Of a stretch of DNA of 64,000 nucleotides, positions 1-7,520 are shown piece after piece. The notes below the pieces were generated by a model. The model saw nothing but the letters and a program-made list of their open reading frames with translations. It was not told the DNA's origin and searched no databases. The position numbers were made by a program, and so were the translations under genes. The stretch is from Nostoc sp. MG11 (GTDB lineage: Bacteria > Cyanobacteriota > Cyanobacteriia > Cyanobacteriales > Nostocaceae), in NCBI RefSeq assembly GCF_014904695.1, contig NZ_JACXXN010000007.1:241377-305376 (forward strand), read 5' to 3'. Position 1 is the stretch's first letter. Each line of letters starts with the position of its first letter.

Positions 1-62
1 TTTTTAACTTTCCAATTTGTGTAAATGATAATCTCATTAGAGTTCAGGAGAAGGACAAAATT

Positions 63-947
63 GTGTCTCAACCACGCAATCGCTGGATAGTAAAGGTCGT
101 TTTGGTCATAGCAGTTCTTGCTTTTGTGGGTGTTTCCGTAGTTCCCATAATTGGAGCATTTAATAATACGCCACCCTCAAACCAAAATACTTCTAACACC
201 AGAGGCAGCTCACCTTCCTCTGACCAAAAATCACAATTAGAAGACCAAGTACGAGGTTATGAACTGGTTTTACAACGGGAACCAGAAAATCAAACTGCGC
301 TTAAAGGTTTGTTACAGGCACGGTTAACATTGTTAAGTCAAAAAGCAAAAGGTGAGGTAAAACCGTCTGATATTCAAGCAGTAATTGAACCTTTAGAAAA
401 GTTAGCAAAGCTGAATCCAGAACAGTCAGAATATGCAGTGCTGCTGGCTCAAGCAAAGCAGCAAATTGGCGATAAGGAAGGAGCGGCTCAAGCTTATCGC
501 TCAATTTTAGCAACCAAACCGGGTGATCTGAATGCTTTGCGAGGAATGGTAGCTCTGTTACTAAGCCAACAACGCCCGGAAGCAGCTATTGGTTTGCTGC
601 AAGATACTCTCTCTAACTCAGCTCAGGCTAATAAAATTCAACCTGGAAGTATAGATGCGATCGCAGTGCGGGTACTATTGGGAACTGTTCATGCCTCCCA
701 GAAGAATTATCCACAAGCTACCTCTGTATATGATCAAGCAATTCAAAAAGATCCCAAGGATTTTCGCCCTGTCTTGGCAAAAGCAATGCTCCTCAAAGAA
801 CAAGGCAAAGTCGCAGAAGCAAAACCCTTGTTTGACACTGCCTTAGCTCTAGCACCTGCTCAATACAAAGACGAAATCAACAAGACAGCAGCATCTCCTT
901 CTCCGGCTCCTGCTGTACCTCCTGCTCTACCTGATACACCTAAGTAG
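63..947 (+). CDS. Membrane-anchored tetratricopeptide repeat protein
   Basis: This 294-residue protein probably serves as a scaffold or assembly factor at the membrane; its partner is not evident. One hydrophobic segment (about residues 12-33) follows a basic N-terminus and should act as a signal anchor. A Ser/Asn/Gln-rich linker follows. Helical TPR-like units then run from about residue 66 to 265, with the alternating small and aromatic residues of TPRs (for example AAQAYRSILATKPGDLNALR). The tail is Pro/Ala-rich. The start is a GTG, chosen because a good Shine-Dalgarno stretch (AGGAGAAGGA) lies just upstream and no later Met precedes the membrane segment. Similar TPR proteins are common in cyanobacteria. 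The family call is firm; the specific role is unknown. Confidence 0.8.
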   Translation: MSQPRNRWIVKVVLVIAVLAFVGVSVVPIIGAFNNTPPSNQNTSNTRGSSPSSDQKSQLEDQVRGYELVLQREPENQTALKGLLQARLTLLSQKAKGEVKPSDIQAVIEPLEKLAKLNPEQSEYAVLLAQAKQQIGDKEGAAQAYRSILATKPGDLNALRGMVALLLSQQRPEAAIGLLQDTLSNSAQANKIQPGSIDAIAVRVLLGTVHASQKNYPQATSVYDQAIQKDPKDFRPVLAKAMLLKEQGKVAEAKPLFDTALALAPAQYKDEINKTAASPSPAPAVPPALPDTPK

Positions 948-988
948 GGAGAGTTGGGGAACAATTTTGAATTGTTCTTTCCCTCTCC
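948..988. terminator. Hairpin between convergent genes, probable bidirectional terminator
   Basis: GGAGAG and CTCTCC form the outer arms and AACAATT/AATTGTT the inner arms around a short loop. It lies exactly between the convergent TPR and GDT1 genes, so it could end transcription from either side. T-runs are weak. Confidence 0.45.
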
Positions 989-994
989 TCTTGC

Positions 995-1612
995 TCATGC
1001 TCCTTCAATGGCAGCAACTACACCAAAGATGAGAAATAGGCATCCCCCGACAAAAGTGAGTTGACGTTCCGAAATCCGACCAGCAATCATTTTGCCACCG
1101 ATAACAGCGATTGCAGCACAAATGGCGTGTCCCAAAATTGCACCCATCGTTACCCCAATTGGGTTGTTTCCGGCTGCTAGAGCAATGGTGGCAATTTGCG
1201 TGCGATCGCCCCACTCTGCCATAAATGTTAATACGAAGGCTTCTGTTAAAATTGAAGCAGCAGTTTTTCGCTTTGGTAACTGCAAATCTGCCTGTTCCAC
1301 CGCTGCTTTTGCTTCTTCTACAACTTCTGTATCACAAGCCGCAGGCATCTTTCTGGCTTGGTACAACAGCTTGATACCGAAGGCAATAAACAAAGCTATT
1401 TCAGCGTAATAAATATAAACTTTTGGCAATAAAGCCGCCGTTTGTCCTAACAGCACCGAGAGGATTGTCATCGCAGCTAAGGCGGCTGTCACTCCTATGA
1501 ATACCAGACGCCGCGAGTGATGCATTGCCAATATTACAGCGATAAAAAATGTTTTATCACCTAGCTCTGAAACTGTAATTAATAATAAACCTGCGGTAAA
1601 AGCTGTTAACAC
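995..1612 (-). CDS. GDT1/TMEM165 family (UPF0016) cation transporter, probable Mn2+ exporter
   Basis: The 205-residue membrane protein carries both signature motifs of the family: ELGDKT at residues 16-21 and EWGDRT at 133-138. Each sits in one half of a pseudo-symmetric six-helix protein, joined by a charged loop (about residues 85-115). Family members exchange Mn2+ or Ca2+ for protons; in cyanobacteria and chloroplasts relatives handle manganese supply and export. The long 5' leader looks like a yybP-ykoY manganese riboswitch. That independently supports manganese as the substrate and suggests expression rises when Mn2+ is high. The gene is monocistronic and convergent with the TPR gene. 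Substrate direction (export) is inferred. Confidence 0.88.
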   Translation of the reverse strand: MLTAFTAGLLLITVSELGDKTFFIAVILAMHHSRRLVFIGVTAALAAMTILSVLLGQTAALLPKVYIYYAEIALFIAFGIKLLYQARKMPAACDTEVVEEAKAAVEQADLQLPKRKTAASILTEAFVLTFMAEWGDRTQIATIALAAGNNPIGVTMGAILGHAICAAIAVIGGKMIAGRISERQLTFVGGCLFLIFGVVAAIEGA

Positions 1613-1665
1613 TCTCTCAAGCTCCTAAAGAATCATTTACCGATGTGAGCTTGACGAGAGCCAAA

Positions 1666-1712
1666 AGACCTCACCAAGCACACACTTTTTGGTGTGAACT
1701 TAGTGAAGGTCT
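1666..1712 (-). terminator. Riboswitch expression platform hairpin
   Basis: On the minus strand AGACCTTCAC pairs with GTGAGGTCT, with an inner TTCACAC/GTGTGTG arm, followed by TTTT. The upstream arm (1703-1712) is also the 3' strand of the aptamer's P1 helix. The two structures therefore exclude each other, as expected for a ligand-ON transcriptional switch. The T-run is short, so termination strength is uncertain. Confidence 0.5.
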
Positions 1713-1819
1713 CGCTTTCAAATATTAATTATTTGCCATCTGAACCAGGCTTAACGCCAGTATGTTGATTCAGATGCACTGGCTTTTAAGTTTTTTGCCA
1801 GTAGCTACTCCCCTTCTAT
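1703..1819 (-). promoter_or_regulatory. yybP-ykoY family manganese riboswitch aptamer
   Basis: Read on the minus strand, the leader of the GDT1 gene begins with GAAGGGGAGTAGC and ends with AGCGAGACCTTC. These closely match the conserved ends of yybP-ykoY aptamers. GAAGG/CCTTC close P1. ACTGGC/GCCAGT form a second helix, and ATCTGAA/TTCAGAT a perfect third helix around CAACATACTGGCG. Known yybP-ykoY RNAs bind Mn2+ and often control this transporter family, which is exactly the gene downstream. A covariance-model search would settle it. Confidence 0.8.
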
Positions 1820-2035
1820 GCGATAGTAATCATACCTCTGTTTTAGGTATGAGTCAAGGGAATAGGAAATGGAGAAGGCACTATTTCACTTACATGGTAA
1901 AAATAGATTAGACAAGACTGATAGCAAAATTAAGGTGAACTGCGATCGCCTTATCGCCTTGCAGTGACTAAAAAAATTCCCATAGGCCACTCATAACTAA
2001 GCTATAGGAATCCGGTTTGATTTCTGAAAAGATAC

Positions 2036-2114
2036 GTAGGGTGTGTTAGCGACAGCGTAACGCACCAAAACCTCTATAATAGTGCGTTACGAACTCCGTT
2101 CTAACACACCCTAC
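2036..2114. repeat. Intergenic inverted repeat (GTAGGGTGTGTTAG type)
   Basis: A 14-bp perfect inverted repeat (2036-2049 and 2101-2114) encloses imperfectly paired GTAACGCAC/GTGCGTTAC arms. The whole 79-bp unit folds into a long hairpin and resembles small dispersed palindromic elements common in Nostoc-type genomes. No coding capacity. Confidence 0.7.
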
Positions 2115-2212
2115 AATACCTAATTTCGTTCAAAAATCAAATAGTAATCCTATATATACCCAAAGAGTTAAAAATAAAATTTAAAACAATTTGTGCCAAG
2201 CAAGATACAACT

Positions 2213-2293
2213 ATGAGCCAAGTTGTAAAAGAGTTTATAGAAAAATGGGTAATAGAAAATGTTAATCCAAAAATTGGAAAGTTTAAACCATGA
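2213..2293 (+). CDS. Possible 26-residue peptide overlapping the Uma2 start
   Basis: A short frame begins with ATG at 2213 (MSQVVKEFIE...) and ends at a TGA that overlaps the Uma2 start codon as ATGA. This is a typical translational-coupling arrangement. The composition (Lys/Glu/Val/Ile) looks protein-like. I see no convincing Shine-Dalgarno and recognise no family. It could be a leader peptide, the relic of an upstream gene, or chance. Confidence 0.25.
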   Translation: MSQVVKEFIEKWVIENVNPKIGKFKP

Positions 2294-2916
2294 CTCAAGC
2301 TTTACCAAAAACCAAGCTAGTAACCTTTGAAGAATTTGTTCAGTGGAAACCCGACGGCAAACGGTATGAACTGCATGACGGAGTAGTAATCGAAATGGCC
2401 CAGCCGACAGGCGATCATGAAGATATTATGGGTTTTTTGGCGCTTGAAATATCTGTCGATATCAAGCGACAAAATATTCCCTGCTTCATACCAAAAACAG
2501 CATTAGTAAAACCACCTGAAAATGAATCCGGTTATTCACCAGATATATTAATAATCAATCGCTCCAATCTGATAAATGAACCTCTGTGGAAAAAGGAATC
2601 TACTGTTACTCAAGGCGCATCAATTCCTCTAGTAATTGAGGTAGTTAGCACCAATTGGCGTACTGATTACTACACTAAGCGGGGTGTGTATGAAGAAATT
2701 GGGATTCAGGAGTATTGGATTGTGGATTACTTAGCTGTGGGTGGTAAGTCGTTAATTGGCAATCCCAAACAGCCCACAATATCAGTTTATTCATTATCAG
2801 AGGGTGAATACCAAGTCAGTCAGTTTCGGGGCGGGGAACGCATTATCTCACCCACTTTCCCAGAATTGAATTTGACCGCAGAGCAGATTTTTCAAGCTGG
2901 AAATACAACCATATAA
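2290..2916 (+). CDS. Uma2 family (DUF820) putative endonuclease
   Basis: This 208-residue protein has the Uma2 PD-(D/E)XK-like fold. The N-terminal YELHDGVVIEMAQP strand region is followed by SPDILII with the putative catalytic Asp85 and LVIEVVS with Glu117. This E-x-V core replaces the usual E-x-K in Uma2 proteins. The later GIQEYWIVD segment is also typical. Hundreds of paralogues occur in filamentous cyanobacteria. They are thought to derive from nucleases, possibly linked to mobile elements, but their physiological role is not established. It ends two bases before the convergent sdhA stop. A possible 26-codon upstream frame overlaps its start. Confidence 0.88.
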   Translation: MTQALPKTKLVTFEEFVQWKPDGKRYELHDGVVIEMAQPTGDHEDIMGFLALEISVDIKRQNIPCFIPKTALVKPPENESGYSPDILIINRSNLINEPLWKKESTVTQGASIPLVIEVVSTNWRTDYYTKRGVYEEIGIQEYWIVDYLAVGGKSLIGNPKQPTISVYSLSEGEYQVSQFRGGERIISPTFPELNLTAEQIFQAGNTTI

Positions 2917-2918
2917 AG

Positions 2919-4646
2919 TTAATACCTACGCTCTTTTGGCTCAAACATAGAAATTGTCACTGGTCGATATTGAATATCAATTCCTGCTGGTGAATAGTAA
3001 GCCATTGTGTGTTTGAGGAAGTTAGTATCATCTCGTTGGGGATAATCTTCGCGGAAGTGAGCGCCGCGACTTTCTTGGCGATTTAAGGCTGATGCTAGAA
3101 TCGTCTGCCCCACTATCATTAAACTCCGCAGTTCTAAAGCTTCAACAATTTCTGTATTCCAGCAACTACCTTTGTCATCTAAATAAATTTGAGGGTATTG
3201 CTGTTGTATCTGTGCTAATTTCTGCGAACCCTCACGCATTAGTTCTTCGGTGCGGAAAACACCACAGAATTGAGTCATACAATCTTGGAAGGCTTGACGA
3301 ATTTGGTTAATGCGGTACTGTCCTGGCTGTTCTAGCAAAGCTTGGATTTGTTGCTGGGCTTCTGTTACATAACGTTGCTCGTCTATAGAGGGTAACTTAC
3401 GGTTTTGTACATATTGAGCGATCGCAGCTCCAGTCCTCTTACCATAAACTACACATTCCAGTAGAGAATTACTACCGAGGCGATTTGCACCATGAACAGA
3501 AACACAAGATGTTTCCCCAGCGGCAAAGAAGCCATCAACTAAACCATCGCCACTACTGCGAACTTGACCATCGGTGTTAACTGGGATACCACCCATACAA
3601 TAGTGAATTGTGGGGCGGACTGGCATCGGCTGAGTCACGGCGTCAACACCTACTAGTCGGTGGGCTTCTTCCCAACAGAAGGGAACGCGGCTCATAATTT
3701 TTTCTTTGCCCAGATGGCGCAAGTCAAGATAGACAAAGGGGCCACCAGCACTACCATCAGGATGAACACCACGACCAGCGCGAATCTCATAAGCGATCGC
3801 CCGTGAGGTAATATCACGAGGAGCCAATTCCATACGGCTGGGTGCGTAGTTCGCCATAAAGCGATCGCCTTCACTATTAATCAGATACGCCCCTTCCCCG
3901 CGGACTGCTTCCGAAATCAGCACGCCTACTGGATATAAACCCGTGGGATGAAATTGGACAAATTCCATGTCTTCGAGGGGTAAACCGGCGATCGCAGTCA
4001 TTGCCAAACCATCACCAGTGGAAGCGTAATCATTGGAGGTGGTGTTATAAACGCGACCATATCCCCCCGTCGCAAACATCACCGCCTTAGCCCGCACAAC
4101 CTCTATATGCCCATCTAAGAGGCTATACATCACCACGCCCTTGGCCTGACCCTCTTCCAAAATCAGGCGCATGACGTACCATTCTTGGTAAACTTGCACA
4201 CCATAACGCCGCAAGTTATTTACCAATTCGTGCAAAATCGCGTGACCAGTCTTATCAGCGGCGTAGCAAGTGCGGTTGTGGGAATGTCCACCAAAAGCCC
4301 TTTGAGCAATGCGACCATCAGGCAAGCGAGAGAACAAAACGCCCATGTGTTCCAAGTCAATTACTACATCTGGCGCTTCTTTAACAAGAATTTCTACTGC
4401 ATCTTGGTCTGCTAAGTAGTCGGAACCCTTGACAGTATCGAAAGCGTGTGCTGTCCAGCTATCTTCTGAATCGACATTTTTTAGCGATGCTGCCATACCA
4501 CCTTGAGCAGCTACCGAGTGGGAACGAATTGGGTGGGTTTTGGCAACCACAGCAATATTCAAGCTGGGGTCAGTACGGGCAATTTCCACAGCAGCGCGAC
4601 ATCCCGCCAATCCGCCCCCAATAATAATCACATCATGTTCTAGCAT
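2919..4646 (-). CDS. sdhA: Succinate dehydrogenase/fumarate reductase flavoprotein subunit
   Basis: The 575-residue flavoprotein oxidises succinate to fumarate and feeds electrons to the quinone pool in the cytoplasmic or thylakoid membrane. The N-terminal [14 protein letters not shown] is the FAD-binding Rossmann motif. His43 in [10 protein letters not shown] matches the residue that carries covalent FAD in SdhA. The ELAPRD segment contains the catalytic arginine region, and [10 protein letters not shown] and FFAAGE are further SdhA/FrdA signatures. Length is normal for SdhA. No sdhB or membrane-anchor gene lies beside it, as is usual in cyanobacteria where sdh genes are scattered. A small palindromic insertion lies 23 bp upstream of the start codon, inside the presumed leader. 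Confidence 0.93.
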   Translation of the reverse strand: MLEHDVIIIGGGLAGCRAAVEIARTDPSLNIAVVAKTHPIRSHSVAAQGGMAASLKNVDSEDSWTAHAFDTVKGSDYLADQDAVEILVKEAPDVVIDLEHMGVLFSRLPDGRIAQRAFGGHSHNRTCYAADKTGHAILHELVNNLRRYGVQVYQEWYVMRLILEEGQAKGVVMYSLLDGHIEVVRAKAVMFATGGYGRVYNTTSNDYASTGDGLAMTAIAGLPLEDMEFVQFHPTGLYPVGVLISEAVRGEGAYLINSEGDRFMANYAPSRMELAPRDITSRAIAYEIRAGRGVHPDGSAGGPFVYLDLRHLGKEKIMSRVPFCWEEAHRLVGVDAVTQPMPVRPTIHYCMGGIPVNTDGQVRSSGDGLVDGFFAAGETSCVSVHGANRLGSNSLLECVVYGKRTGAAIAQYVQNRKLPSIDEQRYVTEAQQQIQALLEQPGQYRINQIRQAFQDCMTQFCGVFRTEELMREGSQKLAQIQQQYPQIYLDDKGSCWNTEIVEALELRSLMIVGQTILASALNRQESRGAHFREDYPQRDDTNFLKHTMAYYSPAGIDIQYRPVTISMFEPKERRY

Positions 4647-4668
4647 AATTAGCCCCCAACTGCAAAAA

Positions 4669-4796
4669 GCTGCTGTTCCAATACTTTTCGGTTAAGGGGG
4701 AAAGGGAAAGGGTTTGAATTCACCTTTACCCTTTTCCCTTTTCCCAGATCAAAAAGGAGTAGTTTACGCTTATCCAAAAAGTATTGGCTGCTGTTC
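4669..4796. mobile_element. MITE-like element with terminal inverted repeats and 10-bp flanking duplication
   Basis: A 108-bp element (4679-4786) has 18-bp terminal inverted repeats matching at 16 positions: CAATACTTTTCGGTTAAG against CAATACTTTTTGGATAAG. It is flanked on both sides by the identical decamer GCTGCTGTTC (4669-4678 and 4787-4796), which looks like a target-site duplication. The interior is a purine-rich/pyrimidine-rich palindrome. It encodes nothing and would need a transposase from elsewhere. It lies in the 5' leader of sdhA. Confidence 0.7.
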
Positions 4797-4882
4797 TATT
4801 GTAGAGACGTGATTCATAAGACAGTAGGTTGTAGAGAAAAGTTTGATGGTTAAAAGTTTCCCCTCAGAACTTCCACATCTCA

Positions 4883-4913
4883 ACAAAAAAATTCCCTGTC
4901 CATAGACAGGGAT
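4883..4913 (-). terminator. Intrinsic terminator for the 106-residue membrane protein gene
   Basis: On the minus strand CCCTGTC-loop-GACAGGG is followed by AATTTTTTT, a classical factor-independent terminator about 90 bp beyond the stop of the gene at 5000-5320. Confidence 0.75.
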
Positions 4914-4999
4914 ATCATTTCAACTTTGGATTTTAATTTTGTGAAAAGCTCCAAGCAGTAGGCAGTATGTTGGTTTTCAGATTCGAGTCGGAAAATCAC

Positions 5000-5320
5000 T
5001 CAACTAGTCGCTTGTACAGGTTGTTGCTGCGAAACATTACCGGGTATAGGTTCAGTCTTGGTTCCTGCATCTACAGGAGTTACTTCAATATGATTTAACA
5101 ATGTAGTGACAAATGCAAACAACAAGAAAGGCAGCGATAGCAGGACGACAAGACCCACCGTTGCTAAAGCATACACTGGTCGCCTAGCACCCATCAGCGC
5201 TAAGGCTGAGGCCAAACTTAGGGTAATTGTGATCAACCAAACAATTATTTGACCATATATATCACCAAAGGTCAGGGTACAGACAAACCGATACTTTTGA
5301 ATATTACTCGTGGTCATCAC
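5000..5320 (-). CDS. Small two-helix membrane protein of unknown function
   Basis: This 106-residue protein has two clear hydrophobic helices, about residues 26-45 and 50-75, separated by a short basic loop (GARRPVY). Its tail is soluble and Gln/Val/Thr-rich. I do not recognise a named family; small proteins of this kind are conserved among cyanobacteria. It has its own terminator and sits alone between the sdhA leader and a divergent Uma2 gene. It is likely real because the frame is closed by a proper terminator and has a typical membrane-protein pattern. Confidence 0.65.
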   Translation of the reverse strand: MMTTSNIQKYRFVCTLTFGDIYGQIIVWLITITLSLASALALMGARRPVYALATVGLVVLLSLPFLLFAFVTTLLNHIEVTPVDAGTKTEPIPGNVSQQQPVQATS

Positions 5321-5583
5321 ATTTGCCTCAAGTCTCTCCTATAGATTCTACGTTAGAGCCATGTTTGGTTTCTAGACAATTTCTAAATATTTTTGCAAGG
5401 TTTGTAATATCGCTTTACAATTAACTTTTTTTGTTAATAAATGGAATTGTTCAGTTAACTGTTAATATTTTTTTTGCGAATGAGCGATGTTACCTACAAA
5501 CCATAAATTATGAAAGATAGCATCAGACGACCCCCTAATGAAGATAATATAAATTAGCCCCAATAGTGGCGAGGCACAGCCAA

Positions 5584-6324
5584 ATGGTTTTGACTCCTCA
5601 ACAACTAGACGCCATCATGCCTGACGCTAGTCAGCTATATAGCGATGAGCCGGAAATGGAAAGTTCTCTGCATTATATGCAGCTATTGCTGCTTGTTACC
5701 TGCTTAGAATGGCTGTGGCGTGAAAGAAATGATTACTTCATTGGTGCTAATCTCACCATTTATTTTAGTCGCCAACAACTGCGAAATCGTGATTTTCGCG
5801 GCCCTGATTTTTTCTTAATCAAGCAGACACAAAAGCATCCCCGCAACTCTTGGGTAGTTTGGGAAGAAGACGGCAAATATCCTAATTTAATCATCGAACT
5901 ACTCTCAACTAGCACCGCCGATACAGACCGAAATTTGAAAAAAAACCTGTATCAAGACCGTTTTCATACACCAGAATATTTCTATTTTTCCCCAGATACT
6001 CTGGAATTTGCTGGTTTTCGCCTAGTAGGAAGTGAATATCAAGATATTACATCCAATGCCAATGGCTGGCGCTGGAGTCAGGAGTTAGATTTGTACCTGG
6101 GTATCGATTCAGGAAAACTGCGTTACTTTACTACTGAAGGTGTTTTAGTGCCAACACCAGAAGAAGCCGCATTACAAACACAATTAGAATTACAACAACA
6201 AACTCTAGAGTTAGAACAGCAAAGTCTAGAATTACAGCAACAAACTCTAGAGTTAGAACAAGAACGCCAACGCGCTGAACGGTTGGCAGAAAGACTGCGA
6301 TCTTTGGGTATGGATGTAGACTAA
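5584..6324 (+). CDS. Uma2 family (DUF820) protein with C-terminal coiled coil
   Basis: From the ATG at 5584 the protein has 246 residues; a GTG at 5566 would add six, but only the ATG has a purine-rich site (GAGG) upstream and fits the usual MVLTPQQL opening. The nuclease-like core shows GPDFFLI (Asp75) and NLIIELLS (Glu105). The end, from about residue 198, is a coiled coil of repeated TLELEQQ/SLELQQQ units encoded by near-identical DNA repeats (6184-6262). Such tails are frequent on cyanobacterial Uma2 proteins. The 3' end is duplicated about 1.2 kb downstream. Function is unknown beyond the family assignment. Confidence 0.87.
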   Translation: MVLTPQQLDAIMPDASQLYSDEPEMESSLHYMQLLLLVTCLEWLWRERNDYFIGANLTIYFSRQQLRNRDFRGPDFFLIKQTQKHPRNSWVVWEEDGKYPNLIIELLSTSTADTDRNLKKNLYQDRFHTPEYFYFSPDTLEFAGFRLVGSEYQDITSNANGWRWSQELDLYLGIDSGKLRYFTTEGVLVPTPEEAALQTQLELQQQTLELEQQSLELQQQTLELEQERQRAERLAERLRSLGMDVD

Positions 6325-6328
6325 GAGG

Positions 6329-6391
6329 GCAACTATTTCAACTTAAATTCATCAAATTTCACAACTTCCGAACCGGCTTGCGGGTATCAAA
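6329..6391 (-). pseudogene. Fragment of the metallophosphoesterase 3' end
   Basis: These about 60 bp match the last codons of the phosphoesterase at 7521-9263 (FDTRKP... then the FKLK-stop region). They carry substitutions and a one-base deletion that shifts the frame, so this is a dead copy. It directly follows the intact Uma2 gene, in the same order as the second copy near 7431-7580. Confidence 0.75.
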
Positions 6392-6522
6392 ACATCGATA
6401 AATTTGCAGTTAATTTTCTCCTAACTTGTCACTCGATTGCTTTTGCGTCATCTGTCATATTCTACGACGCTGTTTGTTTGAACTTTCTTATTTTTGTCTG
6501 CTACCCTTAACTGGGCCTTCGA

Positions 6523-7230
6523 CTACTTAAAAAGTGGAATAATCCAGGCAGCCGTAATGCTGAGCAATACTATAAACTCTATGACAGTCAGTGCAAGCGT
6601 TGACTGGAAGTAGTTTGGCCATGAATCCCGACGCAGGTTTGACCACCATCTGGAGAGATGAGTAGACCACAGAGCAGGACTATCTTTGTCACGGAATTGC
6701 CAATTTAGCATTGATAGTAGTAGCGGTAGTCCACCCACCTTTGCATTCATGAGGATGTGAAGAGCGATAGAAACAACCATAATCACCCAGGCAATTAAGT
6801 GTGCGTGGTACCAGGTATGATTGAGTTCTCCTCTTGGTAGCCATGTTTCATCCATCATCTTGCCGCTGAAAAGCGCAAAGTTTAATGCAAAAAGCACAAA
6901 CGTGTTGGTAAAACGGTTTAACGTATACCACCAAATTGGTTTACCAACTTGAGCTAATTTAGAGAAAGAATTGGGTTGAATAAGCCGCCTTTGCCCCAGA
7001 TGAAACGCATAGAGAACAAAGATAGGGAAAATTAGCAATGTACACAGCCCAAAGGTTCCGTGCAAACCTTCAATGTCTTTATAGGAAGGAAGCGGAATTC
7101 TTCCCCATCGACCATCATAAAGATCATAAGTCCAGAAAGCGGTTAAAATTGCAGCAATGAGAAAAAGACTAGTGAGTCCATGCAGAATCCGCAGGAGCAG
7201 CGGTTGATAAGGCTGAGTTGATTTCATCAA
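6523..7230 (-). CDS. Cytochrome b/b561-like integral membrane protein
   Basis: This 235-residue protein has about four transmembrane helices with histidines positioned for b-haem ligation: ILHGLTSLFL in helix 1, GLHGTFG in helix 2 and a YHAHLIAWVIMVVSIALHILMN stretch in the third/fourth helix region. That pattern fits the prokaryotic cytochrome b561 or hydrogenase cytochrome-b family, which passes electrons between quinones and a partner dehydrogenase. No partner redox gene is adjacent. The gene sits alone between two copies of a 150-bp direct repeat, suggesting it arrived or was duplicated in by recombination. Haem number and electron partner cannot be told from sequence. Confidence 0.72.
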   Translation of the reverse strand: MMKSTQPYQPLLLRILHGLTSLFLIAAILTAFWTYDLYDGRWGRIPLPSYKDIEGLHGTFGLCTLLIFPIFVLYAFHLGQRRLIQPNSFSKLAQVGKPIWWYTLNRFTNTFVLFALNFALFSGKMMDETWLPRGELNHTWYHAHLIAWVIMVVSIALHILMNAKVGGLPLLLSMLNWQFRDKDSPALWSTHLSRWWSNLRRDSWPNYFQSTLALTVIEFIVLLSITAAWIIPLFK

Positions 7231-7430
7231 ATAAAATTCTTACTAATACGCGCTAGCTTTTGCAGAGCAGTTTCACTCTTCATCTTGCAATTCTGAGTGC
7301 GATCGCCCCATAATAAAGCTTTCTAGCAGCTTCGCTGCGTTAACTGGAAAAATACGGCAGATTAGACTTATAAGTGCTAACCGTGCCAAATTAGCTCGCT
7401 TTTATACCCACATCCTGCACCTCAACTAGC

Positions 7431-7512
7431 ACAATTAGAGTTACAACAAGAACGCCAACCGGCTGAACGGTTGGCAGAAATACTGCGATCGCTTGATGTT
7501 GATTTAGAATGA
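7431..7512 (+). pseudogene. Remnant of a Uma2 C-terminal coiled coil
   Basis: The sequence closely matches the last codons of the Uma2 gene at 5584-6324 (LELQQERQ-type coiled coil, ERLAE, then a stop). No N-terminal domain precedes it. It is the upstream half of the duplicated block whose downstream half is the phosphoesterase 3' end. Confidence 0.75.
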
Positions 7513-7520
7513 ATTAGCGA

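Noticed and set aside
4669..4796. Transcription terminator upstream of sdhA
   Set aside because: Although it is palindromic, the matched terminal repeats and 10-bp flanking duplication point to a small mobile element instead.
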